Of a DNA stretch of 64,000 nucleotides, positions 14,901 through 28,540 are shown piece after piece (the stretch's first letter is position 1; each line of letters begins with the position of its first letter). Position numbers and translations under genes: made by a program. The stretch covers positions 582,001 to 646,000 of the forward strand of contig BSDZ01000028.1 of NCBI GenBank assembly GCA_030268105.1, written 5' to 3'. This DNA is from Volvox africanus (taxonomy: Eukaryota; Chlorophyta; Chlorophyceae; Chlamydomonadales; Volvocaceae). The notes beneath the pieces are model-generated. The model ran no database searches, was not told the DNA's origin, and saw nothing but the letters and a program-made list of their open reading frames with translations.

Positions 14901-15334
14901 CAAAGTGCCCGCAGGCGCGATTGAGCGCTTTGGTGGAGGAGCAGGCAACAGGCCGGAGGGCTGATACCTCGTCGCGTAAGGTCCACCATGCCCGTGGGGC
15001 CGCTCCATCGCTCCAGTCGCTGCCCGACGAGGGCAAACGTCCTCTGGAGCACCAAAGCGGAACTGCTGGTGCTGCTGCGCACAGTATGAGAGTAGGTTCA
15101 GCGAGCTCCGGCCGCAAGAAAACGAAGACCGGTTGGCGCAAAGAGCTGGCGGCTCTGCTCGGCAAGCCTTTCGCCGTAACAACACGGTTTTGGCTGCAAC
15201 GAAACCAGGCCCAACAGCCTACCAAGGGGCGTGAGGGAAGTGGAGGCGGAGGCAGCGGGGCTGACGGTGATGCAACCCGTGAATCTTCGCGACGGATGTC
15301 CATGCTCAGGGAGCGGAACAGCACAGCCGTGTAG
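8983..15334 (+). CDS. EPL1: Enhancer-of-Polycomb-like protein (EPL1-type NuA4 subunit)
   Basis: EPL proteins are scaffold subunits of the nuclear NuA4/Piccolo histone acetyltransferase, linking the MYST catalytic subunit to nucleosomes. The start is set by MIGRTIRPRPLSYTERIPV, matching the RPRPL-containing N-terminus of plant EPLs. Proposed exons: 8983-9186, 9473-9946, 10216-10423, 10590-10634, 10935-11080, 11697-11744, 12138-12302, 12673-12762, 12887-15334; all phases close, giving 1275 aa. Family landmarks in order: VPTWREISDF, LQYDMDETDEKALRAIN, ILDEDSFEALLGALERAHFE, ILPWEAAVAAV, LPRALYNHWLKRREE, PLLEYLWYEQPWK, INKREAYARLMEVRDEFE and VRKRERLKKHLLKLYRAEL. The last exon encodes ~815 residues, mostly Ser/Ala/Gly/acidic disordered sequence with basic patches, ending in a denser block (GWRKELAALLGKPF near 15135-15180). 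Exon 12138 could instead start at 12183. Junctions between 10635 and 10934 are the least certain. Family call is firm. Confidence 0.87.
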
Positions 15335-17829
15335 GTAGGCACACGGGTAGGTTGCAAGGGGATTCTGAACCCGCTGCTGGTCCTGCTGCTATTGCTGCTG
15401 CTGCTGCTGCTGCTGCTGGTCGACTGCGTTGTGGCTCTCGGCTTTGGCTGGCACCTGGCCTTACGTGCTTCGTCCCTCCCAACATGATCAGCGGTTTGCA
15501 CGATCCACCTCGTACAAGTCGCATGCTTCGTACGAGTCTTATCACTCCTCTGTCATCAGCATTATTAATTGTGGACATAAGTGCTCGTTGAACGGACCTG
15601 GTTATGCTGCTGACCAAGCAAAGATGCGGTCACTTTTGGCTTACCCTCGCGTGGCCCTCCGCACCAGCTGTCATCTCAATGGTTGATTGTTTGAGGGGCA
15701 CAGCAGTAGCTACATAGGCGCGCTGAGAGGTGGGTTGGCCTATCCGGGCTTGGTTGTGTTTGGAGTGGCAGTAGGAAACCTTGAAGGGAAGCATAGCTGT
15801 CGTGGGACCACGACTGCGCATGCTGCAGCACCGATACCATAGGGCTGCAGGCTTGGTATGGAAACGGGCAGGTTCCGGAGAGATTTTTGCGTGCAGGCAT
15901 GCGGCACTGTACCTCCGGTCCGACGGTGAAAGACGTTCTTCCCTGCTAACCTACATGACAGGTATATATGACAGTCGGGCGCCTACCTCAACGCTGCGCA
16001 TGGCTCTGCGCGCGTCACCCTTCCATTCATGTGGCTTGCTCACTCTCAGCGCTATAAATTATCAACCCCTTTGGGCGGGACCTCAAAAAGCTCGTGGATA
16101 TGGAACGTGAAAGTTTTGTTTTTTGCAAGCAATGCGAGAGCTACGCTTTCCTTGCCACTTATTAGTAAGCGAGGCGTGCACCGGCACCAAGCAAATTGAC
16201 CAGCGCACCAACGCGGCTGTCGTAACGTACATTTTCCATATGTGGTTACCACGATTTACAGCTATATGTACATTTTAGGGGCCGTGCTGGACATTCAGAT
16301 GAGTCGTGTTCGGTTCAGGATCCGTTCTAGGCGGCCTGTCCGGTTCTGAAGCATCACGAGTGGCAACCGGGAACCACACTTGCGGTCCGGTAGCTGCAAC
16401 GAGACCAAGATCGACATGCTTTGATGCAAGGAACGCCTCAGGGAATTAAGCGATGCTGAATACCGTTCCTACTTCCATGTTTTATGTTGATAATTTGTCA
16501 ATCCCAACCCAGCCATGCTCGAGCAGGCAACGTCCTGGACCAAAGCAATTAACTAAGCACTTAACGTCTCTTAACATCTCATCGCATTCGAGTTCATCAC
16601 TCTCTAATGCTCAACGAACGACAAGACTATTCCCGGGCAAAACATCAACCAAAAAACCATCCCGGCTGCAGAACGAAGCATGACGATTGTACCACACTCA
16701 AATCATTTTTACTGCACGTCTTGCTTATTGTTCCCTATTTTATGTGATGACGCAGCTCCTTAAATGCAGAACACTGCTAGCTGCGGAAGTGGATTATGCA
16801 GCCCTCCAAGCCTCGCCCACTCCGACGATTCTTGCACGGAGGTTTAAAAATGAAATGGATAGGGTAGCCATCTGCCACTGGAAAAGTGCGAGGCCGTGTC
16901 AGAAGATCTCTCTCACTCTCGCTCTCTCGCTCCACACACACGCGCACACACATGCTTCAACCATACCCATGCATACCATGAAGCTTCAGCGCAGCTACTG
17001 GCAGTCATACAAGATACAGAGACAGACTGACATGCAAACACATCAAACGCAGATGGTAGGATGTTTGTACCTGGTAAAACGATCAACTCAACATGAGTAT
17101 ATTCCTGCTCAGCTAGGAGCTATTTTAATGCACAAAATATTCATGCAGCGCTAACATTTTCATGATCGATAGATTAACAGGCACTAGTACGAAAACTATT
17201 AGAAATATCTGTCGGAAGCCACCATGCATATGTACGATCTGTACAATTTGAAGTTTCGGCCACAGTGCATTTGCAGAACCCATCCTCCGTGTCTTCTCCC
17301 CAAAACCCCACCCCACGTTGGTCGGGTGCAGCGCCACTGACACCAGCCTCTAACCCCTCATTTATACATTCTTCATTTCTCGATAACGTCACGTGCTCTT
17401 TAAAGCAGACCTGCGCTCTGCTTGACACTGCTGGCCCACTGTGCCGCATCGTGCTGCCTTTCAGCAACGGGTGCGTCGCTGAGGTACATAGGCAAGTAGA
17501 CAGGCAAGAATTATGCGGCGCAAGGCTTGTCCATCACCACCAGCATCAGCCACAACCACAACCCCGAGGTTGCACGCAGACTAACTTATGTTTTATGTGG
17601 TCCTAGCAACGCCCATACGCTTTATGGCCCCTAGGATTAGGACACGTCCCTGCGGACGCTACGTCCCCCAAATTCTCATTTCACATCAGCTTGCCCGTCC
17701 GCGCCGTCTGGTCCTCTAACAAGATCCATTTCTGCACGGCGCACGAAAGCCCACACAACGCCATGCGGTATGTACTAGCGCTTCCATTTTTGACGCCTGA
17801 GCGAATTGGGAAGGACGACGTGCCGTCCT
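15335..17829. other. Intergenic region between two convergent genes
   Basis: No supported gene. A (CTG)n run lies at about 15394-15418, just past the EPL stop and probably in its 3' UTR. Short CA-rich runs occur near 16930-16960. Both flanking genes end toward this region, so it should hold both 3' UTRs. Confidence 0.5.
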
Positions 17830-20800
17830 TCATTTTCTTCCACTACACCTTATCCGGATCTCAAGTCTTACTTCTGCGTATTCACGCTCGCATGGCGGGT
17901 GGCCGCCCTCTAACAACCGCATCAACACCTCCTCCAGCCTTGGAAAGGGAATAAGTCCCCCCGGCCCCAACAATGCCCTGACATCGTCGTAGCTCAGTGG
18001 TGCTCCTGTAAACGTCGCTGCCTCAGCTTCTGCTGTCATTGCGGCAACCGACTGCGAGGTGGTCAGCAACACGGACGATGGCGGCATCGCTGTGGATTGA
18101 AAAGGGTCCCTGTTGGAAGTGATGCAGAGCCCACAGCCCCCATCAGAGGTCTCCACCTGCACACCGCTTGCACCCTCTGACAACTCCGCCGCTGACGCGC
18201 AGTTGCTGTCCGCCCCGTCAAGCCCATTGGTACCACCACCAAAGTCGCTGGCGCCAAGACCAGGACCGGTGATGCCGTTGACGACTCCGCCAGCAAAGCC
18301 GCCGAACTCGTTGCCACCGTTGCTGAGCCCGTTAATACCGCCACAGCCGAGCGCTTTGGCGCCACAGTCATGTACAGCACGGCGAATCCCAAACGCCTCA
18401 CGAGTTTCGTTCGGCAGCTCACACATCATGCACAGGAGTGCCCTCGCGACCTGCTCCACAGCAAACATCTCCCAGGCGGCCAAACCCTCCCTAGGCACTG
18501 ATGAGCCGTCGGTGGGAGCCGCCCGAAACGTCTGCAGTTGATTTAATCGCCGAATTGTAAGGCCTAGGACAGACATAAGACCTCTGAAGGATCGCCGCAA
18601 GATGTAGCTGCAAGACCGCGACCGGGGACGTCCAGCGGTGGCGTCAGTGACGAAGTCCCCGCGAACAACAGAACGTCGTAGCCATGCCAGCACAGTGCTG
18701 GCAGCAACAAAGAAGAGTTCGCCAGGAAACCATCCACCTCCTTGCACCTCCGCCTCTGCCTCTGCCGTCACGTGCACTTGCACCGCCGCCGCATCGTACG
18801 GCAGTAGGTACAGTGCTTCCGTAAAAGTTGGGAGTAGACGCTCCATGATGTGCAATATTGATTCCTTCAGTTGGAATTGCGCGGCTTGGGAGGAGTGGGG
18901 CCCCATACCCTCAGGTCCGACCGCCGGGATTGCACCAGTGCTGGCTCCGGTTGTAGCGTTTCCGGTGCTGCCGCCCTTTACCTTGCTTGCGGGCCCGCAA
19001 ATTCCTGTGTCACCGCCGGCATCGCCGCGGCGCCCATCGCAGGTTGACTCACACGCCTCACCGCCGCCGCCGCCGCCGCCAACACCGCTCATACCTCGGG
19101 AACAATCGCGGTGGGCACGAAAGCCACGACTGCAATCCTCATGGCGGGTATCTATAGGCAGGTAGCCGCACAAGTCTCCAGCTATCCCTTCATGATGGGT
19201 CTCGCTATGTCTGCCCGCGCCAATGCCGCCGCCGCCGGCCAAACAGTCTTCTTCACGGTCGTGCCGTGTGCTGTTCCAACCGTCGCGAACGAGGACTTTC
19301 CTTGAATCGTGGACTGACTGATCCTCATTCTCATTTCGCTTGCTCCTTTCCGTTTTGTCCAGATCCGTCAACTGCAATTGCTGTTGCTGCTCCTCTTGTT
19401 CCAGCCCTCGCTGCTGCTGCTTCTGCTGCAGCGGCAGCTGCTGCAGCGGTGGCGGCGGGAACGATGACGGTAAAGGTTGAAGAAGCACTGAGGCCAGGCG
19501 CGGACGTTGAATGCCACAATACTGAGTGCATAGCGACCTGACTCCCTGTAGCAACGCCTCCTCTTTCACTTTCTCCTCCTGCCGCTGCTGCAGCCGCAGC
19601 CCCGGGCCAGGCGCTCCGTGTCCGCCACCCCGGCCCTCTTCTGTTTCTTGCCCATCCATGAACAGCCAGTCAAGGGGCAGCGGGGTCACCAAGCGCGCGA
19701 CTACCGCCACGGCGGCTTCCAAGCGCTCTCGCACCTCGTCCCCAGTCTGCTTAGGGAGCTGGGATCCCACACACTGGCAAGCTTCCCATTCCAGCCCGTC
19801 GGCGGTGTGCCTGTCAGCGCCAACCGCTGCCGTACCTGCCGGAGCCATCGCCACCGTCGCTGCCACGGCCGATTTACCACTGCAGTTACAGCGGTATGCC
19901 GAACCTCCAACTTCCGCCGCGGCCGCCGAGAAGTCAGCCATGCTCAGCAGGAGCAGCTCGCGCGCGGCTTCTACAAGCTCGGTGACGTCCCGTGGGTCAC
20001 TTGCGTACGCCAAGAACTGGCCCCACGTGTAACTCCATTCCGCCCATGTGACCCTCAAGTTGGGCCAGCTATGAGATAGCGGCACGCGGAGCCAGATGAG
20101 TCCCGGAGAGGCCGACGGCGCGGAACCAGCGGCTGCAGCGGGAGCGGATGTGGTGGCGAGGGGAGCAGCAGCGGCGTCAGAGACCACACCACCGATTGAG
20201 GGGTTCTGTCCAGGGACATCCGGAGCTGCGCCCCCGTGCATATCCGTGGATGGCGGCAGCCTGCGCTGCCATCGCCATGATAAGGTTGGCCCTGCCGCCG
20301 CCAGAAGCATACGCCGAACAGCACGTAGCCAGCCAGCGCTCAGGGCCGCCGCTTCGAAGGGGAGGGGCCCGCACGGCATGGCGCTTTCGTTGTCGCAGGT
20401 GGCACTGTATTGGGACCCGTCTTCGGCGGCCGACCACGCCATGACATTTGGCCCTCCTGCTGCTCCCGTCGCTGCTCGTCCAGCCGCTGCCATTGAAGGA
20501 TCAATTGGAGAGGGTAGGGGACGAGAGAACTTGAAAAGCGTGCAGCCAGGTGAAACCCATACATCTAGATGGGGAGTTAACCGCTGTCCTCTCCTCCCAG
20601 GCAAGTATGGATGTAGTTGATGTGATATGAAACACCCATAAATGCGCTCCTCAGGTTCCTCAGCACTGCTCACCGTCCCGGGCCATCGCTGTTAGTGTTA
20701 GAACTTCAAATTGTTGCGCTGACTAATGCTTCGACAGTATGGGAACATGACCACCCAGCTCTGCAAAGCTCCCTGTCCCCACACTGGCTGAGTACAACCT

Positions 20801-23800
20801 TTTATCAACATAAAGGCTATTCAGCATAGGGGCCCGCAAGCAAATCCGATGAGCGACAAATATGTGGCCCCTCTTTCTCACCGGCAGGTTCTTCGGCGGC
20901 CGTGCTAGCGTCGACTGGAAAACCTTTCCCAGTGTCATCCCCAGCGGCATCGGCGCCACCGGTGCCCCTGAGGTCACCATCGCCCAACTTGTTTCTGGAC
21001 GTCACCAGGCTTGTGCCCACCATCGATACAAGCGACTGAGCCGCGTTAACTGCAGATTTATCCGCCATCCAGTCATTGAATCCTGGCGTGAAGTCCCTGC
21101 GCCCTGTCGCTGCTGGCGGCTGCGGCGCCACCGCTGCCGCCGCCGCCAGCTCAGCGGCCTGCAGCAGCGCTGCCCACCACTCCACTAGGCCCCACATGAG
21201 GCAAGAGGGCACTTGATGATACACAAAGCCGCCTCCAGGACGGTGCTGGCTCACCTTCGGTAGCGGCGGCAGCACTGCGGTCACCGCCGTGCCCAGGTCA
21301 ATCGCCGGCTCAAGGGGTTGCGGGGCCAGCAATGGTGACTGTAAAGGCACGTGGACGCACAGGTCAGACACTGCTTGCAACAGGACCGTGATGGAGCAGA
21401 GCAGGCTTACAAACACCACGATTGGTGCCTCCACCGCGGCCAGGACCGCCCTAGGTGGCCGACGCCGGGATACCACCTGCGCCGACGGTAAAAAGGTTAC
21501 AGCTGTTCCGACTGTAGCAGTTGACATTATCGCCTCCCCTGACAGGCTAGCGGCAGTAGGAGTACTTGGAATCGGCGGCGACGCGGAAATTCGGACAGCA
21601 CCTGGGCGCGCCTCTTCGGCAGCCTGCAGCACCTGGCAATCATGCCCTGTCGCTGATGCCGCTGTTGTAACAGTTCCTGGTGCCGCTGCTGGTGCCGCGG
21701 CTGTGGTGGCAACGGCGGGGGATCTCTCGTTTATGGTGCTATTTGAAGTGTTGACGGCCATGGCCTCGGAAGACCGCGTTACAGCCGATACCTGCACAGG
21801 CTCTGGCGCACGTGAAGATGTAGCAGCTGGCACAGGTGTCACCACAGGGGTCACGTTTTCACCCGTCCATGACACCAAGGAAGCGCGGGACAGCCGCATG
21901 CAAAGTGCGTGTGTGGGCTTCCAGGCGAATGGCGGCACGTGTAGCCAGAGGAACGGACGCAGGCAGGCGAGCATAGCGGGATGGATGACTTCTTGCTCCT
22001 CAAGCTCACGCACGTGATTTTTCAATTGCTTTGTGTTCTGTTCCCACTCCAGCTCCATCTGGTCCAACTTCCACATAGTGTGTGATATCGGCAATCGGCC
22101 TCTGCTATGCGGCTTTGGTGGTGGCGATGATGTCGCAACCTGCAACTTCATCTCCACCATGCGGACACGGGTCTTGGACATCTGCTCCCTCAAATCCTTC
22201 AGGTGCTCCCTGACCAACAGTGTGCCTCGCTCCGCTAAGCCCACATTCGACATAATTGCAAGTGCCCTAAGCATTACATCACGCTTTGCAAAGTGTGATA
22301 CATGCAACTGCGGGTCGACTGCGCTGTCGCCGGCGTATGCAGCAGAGCCGGTGGCATTTGCAACGGGGTCGATGCCACCTTGAGGGGAAGGTTTACTTGG
22401 ATCCTGGAACGAGCTTAATCTACGCAACGTGCTGGCCCAATCTCGCATTTTGCTGCCCTTCATCGGGTTCAACACTGACGTACGGATCCATGACGTGAGG
22501 GCCGCCACTGCAAGCCGCGCCGAGAGCACTTCAGTCAATGATTCGGGAGCTCCTTCCTGAGCTGATTGGGCTCGAGCTGAGGTGGCATTCGGGGACGCGT
22601 CCATCCTCTGGACTTTGACTTCAAGGTCCTGCGGGAGCCCTGGGTACAGCCTCCCGCAACGTTCACGAGGGCCGGCGTGTTCTGGTTCAACATGGTTTGG
22701 GTCAGCGCGATCTGGTTCAATGCCCTGTGCGTCCTGGCTTTGACCGAGGCCCTGCTTCTGACAGAGACTCTGGCTATTCTCCCCGACCTGACCTCTTTTA
22801 ATCTTTCGATGTCTACCTGCTGACTGGATCGGAGTTAACGGCAGGGCCGGCTCCTCTGCCTCCGCCTTTTGGTCATCCCGCTCCTGACAAGAAGTTGTGT
22901 CCGAAGGTTGCGGCGGAGGCCGCGGTGGAGACTGCAGTTGGTGCTGCAGCGAGGATCCCCATGTGACCTCATGGCGGCTGAGCTTGCCGTCATAAGTGAA
23001 CAGCGGCAGCGTGCCCGCTGCAAGCGTGTACGACGGTGCCCAGCTCCAAGCGGAAACTGCTGCCGTGTCCATCGCTTCATGCCATGCCTCCGGCTCTCCC
23101 AGCAGTTGTGGCAGGCCGTACGATATTCGCTCACCGTCTAAAGCCGTACACAGCAGCACGACATGGCTGCAGAGCAAGTAGTTCAGACAGGAGTGCGCGG
23201 GTGCGATGATCTGGGATCTATTTGGGTTATTGGCTCCGTTAGAGACCATCGCCTCGTAAAGTTTCTTGAGTGCAAGACCCATCCGGTGCATATGGGTCGC
23301 GAGCTGCTGCCGCGCCTCACTAAAATGCGAAAGCTGCTGTGCCAGGAGCGCCAAGTGGTCCAGGAATGGGCTGTTATCCAGTTCGTTTTCAACAGTGGCC
23401 AAGCGGCCAGGCGGCGCCGCTTGAATGCTGTGGCTGAGGGCGCTGAGCAGCAGCACAGCCTCCGACAGCAGCGCCAAAGCAGAGGCCAGCGCACTCGTGC
23501 GTCCTCTACTATCGCTGGCAGTTTGCGCTGCACGCGCGGTTTCCATAGCAGAACGTAACAGAGCGCAGAAGCAGGTCAGAGTGCCCGAGGCTGTTAATGC
23601 GCGCGCTGTGCGCGCCGTCCAATCCACGAGGTGAGCGGCTTCCCTGACTTCCTCAGTTTTAGAGGACAGCTTAGCCGCAGCAATGCACGACAAATCATGA
23701 AATGTGGCTCCGAGGCGGCGTCGGAGGAGGACCGCACATTCGTCACCAGGTGATCGAACTGCCAAAGCGAAGAGAGCAAGAAGACCGGAATGAAACTTTA

Positions 23801-24038
23801 CATCATTTAAAATACCTTCAAATAAAAAAAGAGTCCCATCTGATTCGTCATTCCTGCTTGGGCCACGGGGGTTGAGGCAGCCCACAATCTCAGCTGCCGC
23901 ACGAACCTCCGAGATCGTAACCCCAGATCCATTAATCGTATTCGTCAATGCGTTAATTGCAATAATACGTAGTTTGGCACAATCATCCTTCCGATCGGAG
24001 GTTGGCTGATTAGCGATGGCGCTTGACAACGCCATTCT
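17830..24038 (-). CDS. Large protein of unknown function, two-exon model
   Basis: I do not recognise this protein. Two very long minus-strand open frames (about 1075 and 947 codons) lie in different frames 143 bp apart. A donor GCCG|GTGAGA at 20881 and an acceptor TCCCCATCTAG at 20565 join them in phase: exon 1 24038-20882, exon 2 20564-17830, total 1963 aa, intron 317 bp. The ATG at 24038 (MALSSAIANQ) is preferred over an in-frame GTG six bases upstream. The first ~400 residues look helical and Leu/Ala-rich (GLLALFALAVRSPGDE, SSKTEEVREAAHLVDW), as in an ARM/HEAT-like solenoid, but I cannot assign repeats. Later parts mix hydrophobic helices (ILHIMERLLPTFTEALYLLP) with Gly/Gln/Ala-rich linkers. 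No signal peptide or clear catalytic motif. Near-intronless exons of 3 kb are unusual beside its neighbours. It could be two genes if the junction is wrong. Confidence 0.6.
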
Positions 24039-24044
24039 CACCAA

Positions 24045-27000
24045 ACTTCGTCAACATAGTATAAGAATGGAATCCGAGCTGATCATCCAGACTATTGAGC
24101 GGCCCCTCTATGTCGAAATCTAGAACTCTCAAGGTACTGTATATAACTGCCAACCGTTCACAGAATTTCGTACCAACGATGCAGTCATGGCGAAGGGGCT
24201 CATTGGCACACGGCCTGAATCACTGAAACTTGGAAGCTGTTGCAACTTGTATTGGAAAGCCTTATGCAGGAGCTAGCACGCAGCTGGCTTTCTTTCACCA
24301 ACCAGCACATGTGACTTTGCGAAGAAAAACCCTTAGTACTAGTCGATTTCAACCGGAATGTTGTGCAAGCGCCTGTACAACAATCGGGAACGTTTAAACC
24401 TACCGATGTTTGTGGCTCCCGCCCAGGTCTCGCCCTTCAAGCCATGTCCTATGGGGACCCTCGCATTCTCCTAACACAAAATGCTGTGCTTTGGTCTTCA
24501 CTTGGTCGCAGATTGCGCGTTTCCCTCTTGGAGACAACCGCGGACAGGCGCGGACAAGAAGGGACAGACAGCCGCACCCTGCCGCATAACAAAAGCAGTG
24601 AGCCATGATGCTATGGCGGCAGCTGAGGGGCGAAAAAACGCAACATGGCAAACGCGCTACTTGGCTCAGAACTGCGCCGTTTATCCTTTCGAATTGCTGT
24701 ACACGGCCGTGCCGTGCTCATTTCACCAACTTGATTGGCTCCGTGCATAACATGTCGCCCTTCTTAAACCATTATCGCAGGCAGTCTCTACTGCAGCCGT
24801 GCGGCCTCCAGTTTCGATAGTAACACGGATCCACAAAGGGAGGGAGATACCACTGTCGGGCTAAGTACCTCGTCCAGCACGGTCGTGTGACACACCTCAC
24901 ACGCGTCCACATCTGCAACGGTAGCTGCCCGGTCAGGGTCAGGGTCGGGTCCCGCAAGATATGTATAACTCACGCTATACACATTCACATATACACGGAC
25001 ACATACACACGGACACATACACATACACATACATACGGACACACGCCGCATCGGGAGTGTTTGTGGCTCCAGGACTGGACGAGGTCACACTCTCGTGCAA
25101 ATCCTCACATCGACCCTAACCAACTAGCCGGGATAACATCTGGCCAGCATGACAACATATGAAGCTCTTGTACTGTGCCGGGATAGTTCGATGCAATATC
25201 CAAAAAAGCGCCAATGTCACAACTCTCTTCGACCAAGCCAGAGGACACAAGAGGACGTAGCAGCATGTTGCTAGCGTTCGCGACACAGCTGCTGCAAATA
25301 AAGATTTCGCATGACAGAATGTTGAATTCACTTGTCTCGGATAGGCATTTAGGACGACTGTATTGAAGATTAGATGAGCACACCAACGAAAGAGTGCAGA
25401 TACAAGCGCTCTACAGGACGCGAGTAGAGCGGGAGCGGGAGCACCCCAGGGTGAGGCACAGAGAAGCAACCGAGGGTAACCGTGCATAGCGCGTTGGCAA
25501 CAGGCATAGCCAGATTTGGACCGCAGGGCCACCGAGTCTCTCTCTCCGCACTCCACGCAGCCAACGAGTTTTCATGCCTCATTGCACCCAGCGGAACTAA
25601 CTGGGATTTTGCCACATTTGCAACATCGTAAGCGAGCAGCATTAAATACGTGGGACCTTCGTTGGGGAGCTATGTAAATATGCTTGCAAGACTAGTAATG
25701 ATACCTTCAAGAAACATATACGCACGCACACATGCACATACATCCACATACAGATACGGGTGATTTCCTAACTTCACGTCTCGCAGTGCGACATTTTCCA
25801 TCGTTGCGGAGGGATACACACACACAAACACACACACACACACATATTGCTTAGCAGCCGCTTGATTGTCCTCCACCCCAGCCTACCGTCAGTAATCCCG
25901 TACATCATCTTCCTGTACCCTTTTTATACCCTTCTGACACCAAAAAACAAACACAAAAGTCCTGATGCATATTGACAGCGCTACCAGAAACCCACACACG
26001 TATCCAGGGGGATCATCCAGGGCACACCTGCACACACATTGAAACCGCACGATGCTGCGATACCCAGATCGGTGCATGCATGCACATACTGACCCATGCA
26101 TTTGTCCTCGTCGGGGCTCATATCAAGGACATTGCCATCACATGCAGGTGGTGGAGTATGCTTGGTCCTTTCCGCTCCACGAACGCATGCTTTAATAACC
26201 GCGTACAAGGAAACTCGCCGACATACTCCTAGGATGCTCCTAGCTTCCAGGATATAGACTGCACTGCGTGCGTAACCCTACGCCGTACACCGACACACAA
26301 GCCGCACACCCGCCTCGTGCCTGTATAGCCGGTATGTAGCAAGTCCGTTAGCAACCTGTTTCACGTGCCATATGCCCACCCTGTGCCACGTGCCTAGCTG
26401 GTACACGAAAGCCCTAGCGCGCCAAAGCACATACAACGCTGCGAGCGTCGTTTTGAGGTTCATCATGACCTCGTGGCCTTAACATAAGCCGGTGACGACA
26501 GCACCCGAGAGAGTAAGACAGAGAGAGACAGGCTGAGACCATGAGAGACCACAGAGACAGAGACAGAGAAAGTAAGTGAATCGTAAGTTTATAAGTCGGT
26601 TGATGTACGTGTGGGGTTATAGAGCGAGATGCGGGTCCTGCCCAGTCCTGGCGCATGCAAGCAGAGCCATCCAACAAAGCTCGTCACTATTCGCCGTCTA
26701 AAGATCGAATGTACCAAATTATCGTACCCGATGCCAACATTACCATATCCCACCACTACCCTCCCCATCCTTTACAGCTGTGTACGCGTAATCATCATCG
26801 CCGGCACCACCACGGGAACCATCCCCATCAACAGAACCAATAAACATTGCAGTAACGGACGCTTCTAACCGATGGAAACTGATTTCAGCTATGCGCGCCG
26901 GCCAATAAGGGGGGGAACAAAAAGCCCCAGAGAGATCACAGTCAGTGAGACCACAGCCGAGCCGAGTCGAGGGAGCCTGCATCAATGTCTCGAACCATTA

Positions 27001-28540
27001 GAATCACGACTTGTACAACCCTTCATGGAGCGAGCGCAGGTGAAGACAGTAAGGTCCCATTAAGCAATCCCAATACAGGTCCTTGAGAGGGGGCGGACGG
27101 CATAACTGAAACCTCCGAATCTATCTCCTCACCAGCGCACTCATCAGTGCAATCCACTGATCCGACTAACGTGATAATAACTTAGTCACTGGCGTGATCA
27201 AAGGCCAGGTAGGTTTTCAGCTCCACTCTGAAGCAGATCATGTCAGGTAGGCTGTTCCGCGCTTAGGCCCGGAAGGAGAACGATAACACTGATGGATGGA
27301 TGGATGGATGGATCAGGGAATAATTCCAATGACTCCCCCGTCGTCCCCATGCAGCCGTATATAAGTTGTATGGGTGTATAGGGGGTATAGGTCTTGACGC
27401 CTCCGTCTTGTATGTGTACTGGTTTGTGTTAACTTAAACGCAAAAGCAAAATTGACTCTATTAACTGAGTGCATATCTCCTGATATTGCATCCGGGCTAA
27501 TATCAGAAGCAGAATTAAAATTTTTTACCTGAATATTCTGGTTGTTCAGTTAAATCCAAGAGTAGTACTCGTTCGGATCTGCTCTTTTTATTTTGTAGAT
27601 TTTTTGTAAATCACTGGTAAGTTTTTAATTATACGTGTGATGTCACACGTCGCCGGGAGTTGTCGGGCCCTGAATACACATCCTCTCAACCTCCCTCTCC
27701 CAACCCCACGATGCCAACGCCATCAACACCTCCAACTATCCCAACCACCACCATCACCACACCCACAATCACCGGCAACACGTCCGAGACTTGCAGGTAC
27801 GACAATAGGAAGAATATGTGAACACAAGTACGGCCGCAAGGCCGCTGTACAAGCACATAATATATAATATAATATAATATAATATAATATAATATAATAT
27901 AATATAATATAATATAATATAATATAATATAATATAATATAATATAATATAATATAATATAATATAATATAATATAATATAATATAATATAATATAATAT
28001 AATATAATATAATATAATATAATATAATATAATATAATATAATATAATATAATATAATATAATATAATATAATATAATATAATATAATATAATATAATAT
28101 AATATAATATAATATAATATAATATAATATAATATAATATAATATAATATAATATAATATAATGGGGGTCAACTGACTTAGCTAAAAGGGCTAATGCCGA
28201 CGCCGTGTAACCCAGCCTTGTAGGTGTGGGTGTGGGTGTGCTGCGCCCAGCTTGTCGTTTCCATGTACTCGCGCCAGCCTTAATATCCTGCCCTACCGAG
28301 CTTATTGTTGAATTGGTAGCCCGAAGCCAAGACCGGATATATAGCCCCCCCCCCGGTTCAACAGGCGCCAGTCACAGCGTCGAGGCTGCACTGACAGCTG
28401 AGAGAGCTGAGAGAGCTGTACCACCGGCATTGAGGACTCGCACCTCTTCTTGCGAACATGCACACCCACCTTCAAGGCACAGATGAGGCCATGTGAGCGC
28501 ACAGAGAGCACTTGCACTGGCCAAAGTGGACGACCATCCA
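24045..28540. other. Intergenic, repeat-rich region
   Basis: No supported gene. It presumably starts with the promoter of the large minus-strand gene. CA/ACAT-rich runs occur near 24970-25045 and 25795-25845, and a short GGAT run at about 27292-27313. The strand-symmetric open frames there are products of these repeats. Confidence 0.5.
27864..28163. repeat. AATAT pentanucleotide satellite, ~60 copies
   Basis: About 300 bp of nearly perfect AATAT (equivalently ATAAT) repeat. It begins after AAGCACATAATATAT and ends at AATGGGGG. It produces a spurious minus-strand open frame of Ile/Leu/Tyr repeats. It lies some 380 bp before the first recognisable Ty3 sequence. Confidence 0.97.

Noticed and set aside
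14269..15501. 410-codon minus-strand open frame
   Set aside because: It is the antisense of the EPL low-complexity exon; GC-rich repeats keep opposite frames open. No splice or family support.
27723..28172. 149-codon Ile/Leu/Tyr frame
   Set aside because: Translation of the AATAT satellite.
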